A program made the position numbers and the translations under genes. Positions 23,755 through 30,270 of a stretch of 31,522 nt of DNA are shown piece by piece. Where the stretch lies: contig CAIKKO010000148.1 of NCBI GenBank assembly GCA_903828025.1, positions 1 to 31,522 on the forward strand, given 5' to 3'. A model generated the notes under the pieces. The model was given only the letters and a program-made list of their open reading frames with translations. It had not been told where the DNA came from and did no database searches. Positions within the stretch are counted from its first letter, which is position 1; each line of letters begins with the position of its first letter. Source of the stretch: an uncultured Sphingomonadales bacterium (lineage in GTDB: Bacteria > Pseudomonadota > Alphaproteobacteria > Sphingomonadales > Sphingomonadaceae).

Positions 23755-26073
23755 ATGACACCAATCCGGTGGCACCTAGCCTTTGGGCGGTCGATGCGGC
23801 AGTTTTTGCGTTCCACTCTCGGGTTTTCGGTTCTGGCGACGTTGCTTCTGGCGATGTTGGCGGCCGGAGAGCCGTTGGTGCACGGCTACTGGAACCTCGG
23901 CTACAAAGTTGTCCAGCGCAGCGCGCCGTCGGATGTCGTGCTGGTCACGGTCGACAACGGCCGTGATTGGCCAACCGCCCGCCAAGCCGAGCTGCTGGAG
24001 CGCCTGCGCCGCCAGATGCCCCGCCGAGTGCTGTTCGATGCCGCCATTCCTGTTGGCGAAAGCGCCGAGGGCGATGCGGCGCTGACGCAGGCGGTGCGCA
24101 GTTTCGGCAATGACATCAGCTTCATCGGCCGTTCGGACAAAGTCGATGAGTTGGGAACCGATTCCATCAGCGTGCCGCCCCGGCAGATCACCGGTAACGC
24201 GCCGATTCTGCTCTCAGCCTGGCGCAGCAACTTCGTGCTCTATGCTACATCGTCGCCGTACACGATTGCGCTGGGCGGCAAGAGCTATCTGACGGTCGCG
24301 AGCCAGCTCGCTGGCGTTTCCTCGGGGATCGAGAGCCAGTTTTATCCGGATTTCAGCGTCGATCCGTCGTCGATCCCACAAGTGTCTGGGGCGCAGCTGC
24401 TGCAACAGGACTTTCCCGCGAGCCATCTGACGGGGCGCACGGTGATCGTGACAGGTCTGACGCGGACTCCGCCGATCCTCTATTTCGGCCATGGCTTTGC
24501 GCCGGCAGTCGCGCTCGACATTGCCGGAGCCGAAGGGCTGCGGGCGCCTTTCTCGATCTCGTTCGGCCCGCATATCGGTTCGCTGCCTATCCTGCTGCTG
24601 GTGACCCTGCTCGTGGCGGCCGGGAGCCGTGCCGCAGGGCGGCGCAAGGGCCTATGGTACGCGATTGCGGTGCTGGGCGCACTGGTCCTGCCGATGATCT
24701 TGCGCTGCCAGGGCATGGTTTTCGCGCCCGATGCTGCCATGATTTTCCTCGCGATCTATGGCGGGCTGCGCTCCTGGCAAAAGCGCGCGCGCCGGATCCA
24801 GCTGACCAGCGCGTCGGGCTTGCCCAATCTTATGGCGCTGGCCAACAATCCGCTGCCGGTGGGGTCGGATATGGTGGTTGCCGTGGTCGCGCGGTACGAG
24901 GAAATGCTCGCCACTCTGCCGCGCGATCTCCATGGGGAATGTGCCCGTCAGATAGCGCGCCGATTGTCAGCCGGTGCGGGGGCGGAGACAATTTTTCACG
25001 GCGACGGCGGACATTTCGCCTGGTGCGAGGAAGCCCGGCCGCTGGAAGTCCAGCTCAATCACCTTCAGGGCCTGCATGCCTTGTTCGCGGTGCCGATGAC
25101 GATCGGCGTCCACACGTTCGACACCAATATTCACTTCGGGCTTGATCGCAACGAGGGGCTTGATGCGGCGACCCGGTTCAATTCGGCGCTGGCCAGCGCC
25201 AACGAAGCGCTGGCCAATGGCCGGGTGATCGAGCTGTTCGAGGCGAACCGGCTTGCCGAAGCTCCGTGGGAGCTTTCGCTGCACGCGCGCATCGAGGAAG
25301 GTCTGCACAACGGCGACATCTGGCTCGCCTTTCAGTCGCAATGGGACCTTCAGGATAATCGCATGTGCGGTGCGGAGGCCTTGATCCGGTGGAACCACCC
25401 GACCCGGGGGCCGATCGCGCCCGATGCATTCATTCTTCAGGCAGAGCGCGCGGGCCGGATCGACGCGCTGACCTATTGGGTCGTGGAGTTGGCGATCACC
25501 GCAGCGCTGGCGCTCAACGCGCGTGGACCGCGTTTCCAGATTAGCGTCAACCTCTCGGCCCAAATGGTCGACAAGCCCGATCTGGTGCAGAATCTCGCGG
25601 CCATCGTGCGGCGCCGGGGGATTGATCCGACTTTGCTGACCATCGAGATCACCGAAACCTCAAGCGTGCGCAATCGGCCGGCGGCGTGCCAGAATCTGAC
25701 CCGGTTGCGCGACATGGGGTTCCGGCTCTCGATCGATGACTTTGGCACTGGCGAGGCCAGCCTTGCCTACCTCGCCGATCTCCCGAGCGACGAACTCAAG
25801 ATCGATCGCCGGTTCGTGTCGCGGATCACCACGAGTTCCCGGGACCGCGCGATCGTGGCCAACACCATCGCGCTGGCGCATGCGCTGGGCCAATCGGTCG
25901 TGGCCGAGGGGATCGAGACCGAAGAGACGCTGGCGATGCTCCGGGATATGGGCTGCGACTATGCCCAAGGCTATCATCTGGGCCGGCCCAAGGCGTTCAC
26001 GCTTCTGGAAGCGGACTACGATGCAAGTCTGGAGGGAAGGGCCGACCCGGGGGAAAGGGCAAAGTCCGTTTAG
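23755..26073 (+). CDS. CHASE2 - degenerate GGDEF - EAL cyclic-di-GMP phosphodiesterase
   Basis: This 772-residue membrane protein has a first transmembrane helix at about 21-38, then a periplasmic CHASE2-like sensor (about 42-270, with VVLVTVDNGRDWP and RVLFDAAIP). Three membrane helices follow (about 275-340). The next domain sits where GGDEF would be but reads HGDGGHFAWC, so cyclase activity is unlikely. The C-terminal EAL domain is complete: EALIRW (541-546), Asn599, Glu631, DDFGTG (661-666), Lys682, Glu718 and Gln738 in QGYHLGRP. It should hydrolyse c-di-GMP in response to an external signal. Its position just after the exopolysaccharide operon suggests control of matrix production. The start is uncertain: ATG 23755 lacks a clear ribosome binding site, and ATG 23794 is an alternative. 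Confidence 0.88.
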   Translation: MTPIRWHLAFGRSMRQFLRSTLGFSVLATLLLAMLAAGEPLVHGYWNLGYKVVQRSAPSDVVLVTVDNGRDWPTARQAELLERLRRQMPRRVLFDAAIPVGESAEGDAALTQAVRSFGNDISFIGRSDKVDELGTDSISVPPRQITGNAPILLSAWRSNFVLYATSSPYTIALGGKSYLTVASQLAGVSSGIESQFYPDFSVDPSSIPQVSGAQLLQQDFPASHLTGRTVIVTGLTRTPPILYFGHGFAPAVALDIAGAEGLRAPFSISFGPHIGSLPILLLVTLLVAAGSRAAGRRKGLWYAIAVLGALVLPMILRCQGMVFAPDAAMIFLAIYGGLRSWQKRARRIQLTSASGLPNLMALANNPLPVGSDMVVAVVARYEEMLATLPRDLHGECARQIARRLSAGAGAETIFHGDGGHFAWCEEARPLEVQLNHLQGLHALFAVPMTIGVHTFDTNIHFGLDRNEGLDAATRFNSALASANEALANGRVIELFEANRLAEAPWELSLHARIEEGLHNGDIWLAFQSQWDLQDNRMCGAEALIRWNHPTRGPIAPDAFILQAERAGRIDALTYWVVELAITAALALNARGPRFQISVNLSAQMVDKPDLVQNLAAIVRRRGIDPTLLTIEITETSSVRNRPAACQNLTRLRDMGFRLSIDDFGTGEASLAYLADLPSDELKIDRRFVSRITTSSRDRAIVANTIALAHALGQSVVAEGIETEETLAMLRDMGCDYAQGYHLGRPKAFTLLEADYDASLEGRADPGERAKSV

Positions 26074-26134
26074 ACCTTGTTAACCACAGCCGCTAATGAT
26101 ATCGATAAGCCTCACGCAGTTCCTGGAGGCTTTT

Positions 26135-26167
26135 ATGATTCAGATTTGGCGCATCATCTTCCGTTGA
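26135..26167 (+). CDS. 10-codon ORF with strong ribosome binding site
   Basis: ATG at 26135 is preceded by CTGGAGG (GGAGG at 26125-26129, 5 nt spacing), one of the best Shine-Dalgarno sequences in the window. The peptide is MIQIWRIIFR and then TGA. It is hydrophobic and basic, like some leader or small membrane-active peptides. It has no attenuator-type codon run. It lies just upstream of several hairpins and a terminator, so it could be a leader peptide, a small-RNA-encoded peptide or a relic. No homology can be claimed. Confidence 0.3.
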   Translation: MIQIWRIIFR

Positions 26168-26173
26168 TCCTTG

Positions 26174-26387
26174 AAAAGGTTGGATTTCCGGTAGGTCTGG
26201 AGCTCCACCTTTTTGCAAAGATAGCGAATCAATCGGCTCTCATCTTTCGGGGCCGTTAAGGTTTGACGCTGTTTGCTGGCAGTAATCTCCCCCGTGGGGG
26301 GAATTAGTCGGGGACGCGTTAACGTTTGCGCGCCCCGAGTTTCTGATACAAATTGCGTGCAGGAATCCTGCGCGCTTTTCTTGTTTT
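26174..26387 (+). ncRNA. Candidate structured small RNA ending in an intrinsic terminator
   Basis: Four foldable elements follow one another. The first is AAAAGGT(T)GGA at 26174-26184 pairing with TCCACCTTTT at 26204-26213. The second is TCCCCC-GTG-GGGGGA at 26288-26302. The third is a 10-bp stem with one bulge at 26308-26338 (TCGGGG-A-CGCG pairing with CGCGCCCCGA). The fourth is a terminator hairpin at 26355-26375 followed by a U-tract. A rightward terminator placed about 280 nt past the EAL stop, with no gene between, is what a stand-alone small RNA or a long structured 3' UTR would look like. It matches no RNA family that I can name. Confidence 0.4.
26355..26387 (+). terminator. Rho-independent terminator
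   Basis: The stem GCGTGCAGG pairs with CCTGCGCGC (nine pairs, one G-U) around an AAT loop and is followed directly by TTTTCTTGTTTT. It reads rightward and ends transcripts from the EAL gene or from the candidate small RNA before they enter antisense zapE. Confidence 0.75.
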
Positions 26388-26482
26388 AGGCTGCGCTATA
26401 GTGCATGCTGTGTGCCGACGATCCGGTTAGGGCCGGTTAGGGTTGGTTTAAGCAGGCAGGTTCGTTCTGGCACCTGCCGCGC

Positions 26483-27601
26483 TCACTGGTCGCCATGCCC
26501 CAGCGCCAGATAATCCTGGCTTTGCATCTCGATCAGCCGGCTCGCGGTGCGCTCGAACTCGAAGCGGCCATCGCCTGCCGGGTATAGCTCGGCCGGTTCG
26601 CCATCCGCCGTCGCGATCAGCTTGACCTTGTGCTCGTAGAGCGCGTCGATCAGCGTCACAAAGCGCGCAGCCTCGTTGCGCTGATCGGGCCCCAACTGCG
26701 GCACTCCTACCAGAATCACCGTTTGATAGTGGCGCGCGATTGCCAAATAGTCGGCGGCGCCCCGTGCTTCGCCGCACAGGCGCTTGAAGCTGAACACCGC
26801 CACGCCCTTCAGGCTCTTGGGCACATGCAGCACGCGTCCGCCGCCCAGATCGAGCGCCCCCGCCGGCACGTGCAGGCTGTCTTCCGGGGGATAGTCGGTC
26901 AGCCGGAAGAACGCCTCGCGCACTTGGGCGGTGGCTTCCGCGCCATTGGGCACATGCCACGTGCCCACGCCCTGCATGCGGGCCAGACGGTAGTCGGTCG
27001 GCCCATTGAGCCCGACCACGTCGAGCCGGGTTTGGATCAGCGCGATGAACGGCAGGAAATGCTCGCGGTTGAGCCCGTCCTTGTAGAGTTCCGGCGGGGC
27101 ACGGTTCGATGTCGTGACGACGGTGACCCCGAAATCCCCAATCAGCGCGGTGAACAGCCGGCTCATGATCATGGCGTCGGCGCTGTTGTTCACCACCATT
27201 TCGTCGAACGCGAGCACGCGGGCCTCATTCGCGATGGCCTCGGCCACCGGCGGGATCGGATCACCGCGCTCCTTGGTGCGTTCCACGCGCAGGCGCGCAT
27301 GCACGTCGAGCATGAATTCGTGGAAGTGCGCACGGCGTTTGGCCGCGACGCTCAGGGTATCATGGAACAAGTCCATGAGCATCGACTTGCCGCGCCCGAC
27401 ACCGCCCCACAGATAGAGCCCTCTGGGCGGCTCAGGCGGCTTGCTGCCGAGCAGGCGGGAAAGCACGCCGGGTTTGGCAACCGGTCGCTCCAGCGCCTGC
27501 TGCAGCGCGTCCAGACGGGCAGCCGCGGCGGCCTGTTCGGGATCGGGCTTGAGCTCGCCTGCCGCGACCAGCGCGGCGTAGCGATCCAGCAGCCCGCTCA
27601 T
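26483..27601 (-). CDS. zapE: Cell division protein ZapE / AFG1-like ATPase
   Basis: This 372-residue AAA-type ATPase of the AFG1/ZapE family has Walker A GGVGRGKS (66-73) within LYLWGGVGRGKSMLMDLF, Walker B VLAFDEM (129-135) and the family block HFHEFMLDVHARL between them. The later motif TSNRAPPELYKDGLNREHFL is also typical of the family. Family members act at the division ring in bacteria and in mitochondrial protein quality control in eukaryotes. The start ATG overlaps the thioesterase stop (ATGA), so it is the third gene of an sdhB-thioesterase-zapE operon. A 7-bp stem-loop at 26455-26478 lies just past its stop but lacks a strong U-tract. Confidence 0.95.
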   Translation of the reverse strand: MSGLLDRYAALVAAGELKPDPEQAAAAARLDALQQALERPVAKPGVLSRLLGSKPPEPPRGLYLWGGVGRGKSMLMDLFHDTLSVAAKRRAHFHEFMLDVHARLRVERTKERGDPIPPVAEAIANEARVLAFDEMVVNNSADAMIMSRLFTALIGDFGVTVVTTSNRAPPELYKDGLNREHFLPFIALIQTRLDVVGLNGPTDYRLARMQGVGTWHVPNGAEATAQVREAFFRLTDYPPEDSLHVPAGALDLGGGRVLHVPKSLKGVAVFSFKRLCGEARGAADYLAIARHYQTVILVGVPQLGPDQRNEAARFVTLIDALYEHKVKLIATADGEPAELYPAGDGRFEFERTASRLIEMQSQDYLALGHGDQ

Positions 27602-28068
27602 CGCGCAGAGGGTTTGCGCACCGTCCCGTTGAAGGCGGCGACGAGATGGTCGTCCTGCACCACCGTGCCGCGCAGGAACAGGAGGCGCCGGGTTTCGCGC
27701 AGCACTTCGACCACGGCATCTAGCGGCTTGCCGATGATGCCTGCGCTGATGAACTGGGTGGAAAGATCGAGCGTAACCGAGCCCGCCGCATCACCGTCGA
27801 TCGCGTGGCGCATGCAGGCAAACAGCGAGACGTCGATCAGCGCGAGCGTGATGCCGCCATGGACCGCATCGAGCAGATTGCTGTGGCGGCGCTCCGGAAA
27901 CATGCGCAGCCGCACCGCCGGCCCCCCGCCGGGCAAGTCCTCGCGCCGCACGAGCAGGCGGCCCATGACAAACGCGTTGAATCGGTCCTGATCGTTCAGG
28001 TCCCAGGTATACCAGCCCGGATGGTCCGCAGACGGGCCATAGGTGAAGGCGGAGTTGTCGACTGGCAT
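27598..28068 (-). CDS. PaaI-family hotdog thioesterase
   Basis: This 156-residue single hotdog-fold protein has the PaaI/4HBT signature NLLDAVHGGITLALIDVSLF, with Asn64 and His70-Gly-Gly at the acyl-CoA site, and the C-terminal strand LLFLRGTVVQDDHLVAAFNG. It probably hydrolyses an acyl-CoA thioester in the cytoplasm. Substrate preference cannot be judged. The start at 28068 lies 24 bp after the sdhB stop, and the end overlaps zapE by ATGA. The tight packing suggests one transcript with sdhB. Confidence 0.88.
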   Translation of the reverse strand: MPVDNSAFTYGPSADHPGWYTWDLNDQDRFNAFVMGRLLVRREDLPGGGPAVRLRMFPERRHSNLLDAVHGGITLALIDVSLFACMRHAIDGDAAGSVTLDLSTQFISAGIIGKPLDAVVEVLRETRRLLFLRGTVVQDDHLVAAFNGTVRKPSAR

Positions 28069-28092
28069 GTCAGACGTCTGGTGCGCTGAAAA

Positions 28093-28875
28093 TCAGAGCG
28101 ACCGCTCGACCTGCATCTTCTTGATCTCCGCAATCGCGCGCGCGGGCGAGAGGCCCTTGGGGCACACGTTGGCGCAGTTCATGATCGTGTGGCAGCGATA
28201 GAGGCGGAAGGGATCTTCCAGCTCGTCAAGCCGCTCGCCGGTCATTTCGTCGCGGCTGTCGGCCAGCCAGCGATAGGCTTGAAGCAGGATCGCGGGCCCG
28301 AGGAACTTGTCCGAATTCCACCAGTAGCTGGGGCACGAGGTGCTGCAGCAAGCGCACAGGATGCACTCGTAGAGCCCGTCGAGCTTCTCGCGCTGCTCGG
28401 GGCTCTGCAGGCGCTCTTTGCCCGAGGGCGTGGGCGACACGGTCTGCAACCAGGGGCGAATCGAGGCGTACTGCGCATAGAAGTGCGTGAAATCAGGCAC
28501 GAGGTCCTTGATCACTTCCATGTGCGGCAGCGGGGTGATGCGGATCTCGCCCTTGAGATCGGAAATCGCGGTGGTGCAGGCAAGGCCATTGCGGCCGTTG
28601 AGGTTCATCGCGCACGAACCGCAGATGCCCTCGCGGCACGAACGGCGGAAGGTGAGCGTCGGGTCCGCCTCGCTCTTCATCTTGATGAGCGCGTCGAGCA
28701 CCATCGGCCCGCACTGGTCGAGGTCGATCTCGAACGTGTCGTAGCGCGGGTTCTCGCCGCTGTCGGGATCGTAGCGGTAGACCTTGAACTTCTGGATCCG
28801 GCCCTGTGTGGCGGCGGGGTGGTGGCGCGCCTTGCCATTGACCTTGGAATTCTTCGGAAGCGTGAAGGTCGCCAT
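28093..28875 (-). CDS. sdhB: Succinate dehydrogenase iron-sulfur subunit
   Basis: This 260-residue subunit of respiratory complex II relays electrons from the flavoprotein to ubiquinone at the inner membrane. Cluster ligands are all visible. The [2Fe-2S] site has Cys80, Cys85, Cys88 and Cys100 (CREGICGSC...C). The [4Fe-4S] and [3Fe-4S] sites lie in CILCACCSTSCPSYWW (171-186) and CHTIMNCANVCPKG (228-241). Length is typical. No sdhA, sdhC or sdhD is adjacent: the upstream side is a 207-bp gap and then the flp gene. It is followed by thioesterase and zapE on the same strand. Confidence 0.97.
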   Translation of the reverse strand: MATFTLPKNSKVNGKARHHPAATQGRIQKFKVYRYDPDSGENPRYDTFEIDLDQCGPMVLDALIKMKSEADPTLTFRRSCREGICGSCAMNLNGRNGLACTTAISDLKGEIRITPLPHMEVIKDLVPDFTHFYAQYASIRPWLQTVSPTPSGKERLQSPEQREKLDGLYECILCACCSTSCPSYWWNSDKFLGPAILLQAYRWLADSRDEMTGERLDELEDPFRLYRCHTIMNCANVCPKGLSPARAIAEIKKMQVERSL

Positions 28876-29021
28876 CGGGCCGTCCTTGCTGATCGGGTTC
28901 TACAAAAGTCTGTGACGTCCTTAGCGAAACCAACGCGCCGGGCAAGGGGGGAGCAGGCTGTTTGCACCTGCCCATCATGACAGGAGCGGTGCCCCGACCG
29001 TTTCGGCAAAGCCGCCGCACA

Positions 29022-29058
29022 AACGAAAAGGGGCGGGGAACTTTCGTTCCCCGCCCCC
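29022..29058 (-). terminator. Rho-independent terminator of the Flp pilin gene
   Basis: On the minus strand, GGGGCGGGGAAC pairs perfectly with GTTCCCCGCCCC across a GAAA tetraloop (12 bp), followed by TTTTCGTTT. It lies 25 nt beyond the flp stop and would also insulate sdhB from flp transcription. Confidence 0.92.
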
Positions 29059-29082
29059 AATCTTGTCGCTTGCGACTAGCTC

Positions 29083-29265
29083 TTAGAGCTTGCCGTCCGA
29101 AGCGTTGTTCATCTGGGTCGAAACCAGGTTGAACGTGTTCGAGAGCGAGTTGCCCAGCGCGCCCATGGCGGTGATGGCGGCAACAGCGATCAGTGCAGCG
29201 ATCAGACCGTATTCGATTGCGGTAGCGCCGTCTTCGTTAGCGAGAATGTTCTTGAAAAGCGTCAT
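29083..29265 (-). CDS. Flp/Fap family type IVb pilin
   Basis: This 60-residue prepilin is the major subunit of Tad-type pili. The short leader MTLFKNILANEDG is followed by the processing site G|ATAIEYGLIAALIAVA, with the conserved Glu at +5 of the mature protein and a hydrophobic helix, then an Asn/Ser-rich C-terminus. ATG 29265 is chosen because AGGAGA precedes it with 7 nt spacing; a longer frame to 29292 has no such signal. It is a single-gene unit with its own strong terminator. No cpa/tad assembly genes are in the window. Confidence 0.93.
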   Translation of the reverse strand: MTLFKNILANEDGATAIEYGLIAALIAVAAITAMGALGNSLSNTFNLVSTQMNNASDGKL

Positions 29266-29570
29266 GTTCGATCTCCTGAGTAGGCGCCCCACGCGCCACT
29301 CACCCCCTGTGTCTTCCGTGGATGAGCAAGATTTCTTCTAGGGATAACCTGCTAAGAATCCCCTAACGCGCCGCCGATCATGCAGATAGTTCGATTGGAG
29401 AAAAATGTATAAATAACATGTTCTTGACGCGGAATGGCGGGCCTGCGGGCGATTGCAATCGAAGGCATCCAGCAATTTTTCGGTTCGATTCGGCTGCTCG
29501 GACCGCGCTTGCCTCGCATCGACGGGCCGTGCAGGATCGTCGCCAGTCCGGGTATCAGCGGGGTTTGCGC
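29266..29570. promoter_or_regulatory. Divergent regulatory region between flp and the methyltransferase
   Basis: This 305-bp gap includes the flp 5' leader, a paired CTAA-N7-CTAA element at 29352-29366 (TTAG-N7-TTAG on the flp strand), and a short AT-rich tract around 29397-29420. The CTAA pair has CtrA-like spacing but a G in place of the last A in each half. The part nearest the methyltransferase (about 29440-29570) is GC-rich, and no clear promoter is seen there. An open frame reaching back to 29418 has arginine-rich, non-conserved content and is not accepted as coding. Confidence 0.35.
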
Positions 29571-30203
29571 ATGGGGTTCAAGGCGTTGTGGGATCGGCAC
29601 GTGGTGCCGCGGATCATCCGGACCTGCTGCGGCGCGGAGGGCATCATGGACTTGCGCGCCCAGATCGTGCCGCAAGCGCGCGGCGCGGTGTTCGAGATCG
29701 GCTGCGGCGGCGGGCTCAACCAGCGGTTCTATGACCGGGATGCGGTGACCGCGTTCGCCGGGATCGACCCGTCCGACAAGCTGCTCGATTTCGCGCGCGC
29801 GGAGGCGACCAAAAAGGGCTGGGCCACCGATATCCGCGCCGGAGTGGGGGAGGCCATACCCTTCGCAAGCGAGAGCTTCGATACGGTGGTCTGCACCTAT
29901 ACGCTGTGCTCGGTGGCCGATCCGCAGCAGGTCCTTTCAGAGCTGCGCCGCATCCTGCGCCCTGGCGGGCAATTGCTGTTCCTTGAGCATGGGCGCGCGC
30001 CCGATGCCGATGTGCAGCGCTGGCAGGACCGGATCGAACCGTACTGGAAGCCGATTGCAGGCGGCTGCCATCTCACCCGACCGATTACCTCTGCCGTGCG
30101 CCACGCCGGTTTTGCGGTCGAGCCCATCGGGCAGGGCTATCTGGACAAGACCCCGCGCTGGGCGGCGTGGATGGAGTGGGGCGCGGCGACCAAGCTGGCC
30201 TGA
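29571..30203 (+). CDS. Class I SAM-dependent methyltransferase
   Basis: This 210-residue methyltransferase has motif I VFEIGCGGGLN (40-50), the acidic ribose-binding Asp66 in AFAGIDPSDK, motif II FDTVVCTYTLCSVADP and motif III LRPGGQLLFLEHGRAPDADV. The EHGRA segment and the CxL region resemble the UbiE/METTL7-like group, some of which methylate lipids or small thiols; the substrate is not determinable here. ATG 29571 is chosen because the conserved MGFKALWDRHVVPRIIR opening starts there, with a weak GGGG upstream. A bidirectional hairpin terminator lies directly downstream. Confidence 0.88.
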   Translation: MGFKALWDRHVVPRIIRTCCGAEGIMDLRAQIVPQARGAVFEIGCGGGLNQRFYDRDAVTAFAGIDPSDKLLDFARAEATKKGWATDIRAGVGEAIPFASESFDTVVCTYTLCSVADPQQVLSELRRILRPGGQLLFLEHGRAPDADVQRWQDRIEPYWKPIAGGCHLTRPITSAVRHAGFAVEPIGQGYLDKTPRWAAWMEWGAATKLA

Positions 30204-30206
30204 CAC

Positions 30207-30241
30207 GAAAAACCCTCCCCGGCGCGGGCCGAGGAGGGTTT
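30207..30241 (-). terminator. Bidirectional stem-loop terminator (rne / methyltransferase)
   Basis: AAACCCTCC (30210-30218) pairs with GGAGGGTTT (30233-30241) around a GC-rich loop. On the minus strand the stem is followed by a run of Ts, giving a proper intrinsic terminator 30 nt after the rne stop. On the plus strand it sits directly behind the methyltransferase stop with a shorter T-run, so it can serve both convergent genes. Confidence 0.85.
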
Positions 30242-30270
30242 GATTCGTTGGCCGGTCGTCTAACCGGCGA

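Larger units (their letters stand above)
26074..26482. other. Structured gene-free region between the EAL gene and zapE
   Basis: This 409-bp stretch has no convincing protein gene of normal size. It contains, left to right, a weak promoter-like pair (TTGTTA near 26077, TATCGA 17 nt later), a 10-codon ORF with a perfect ribosome binding site, four hairpins, an intrinsic terminator reading rightward, a duplicated GGTTAGGG, and a 7-bp hairpin (26455-26478) just beyond the zapE stop. Base composition is clearly less GC-rich than the neighbouring genes. Confidence 0.6.

Noticed and set aside
26077..26259. A 60-codon frame starting TTG just after the EAL gene.
   Set aside because: There is no ribosome binding site for its start, it crosses a hairpin, and no conserved pattern is seen. 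The 10-codon ATG frame in another phase has far better translation signals.
26468..26482. TGGCAC followed at sigma-54 spacing by GC.
   Set aside because: The -12 half reads GCGC instead of TTGC, it overlaps the zapE 3' hairpin and would drive antisense transcription into zapE.
29418..29570. N-terminal extension of the methyltransferase by 51 residues.
   Set aside because: The extension is arginine-rich and non-conserved in pattern, and the methyltransferase fold begins at the ATG at 29571.
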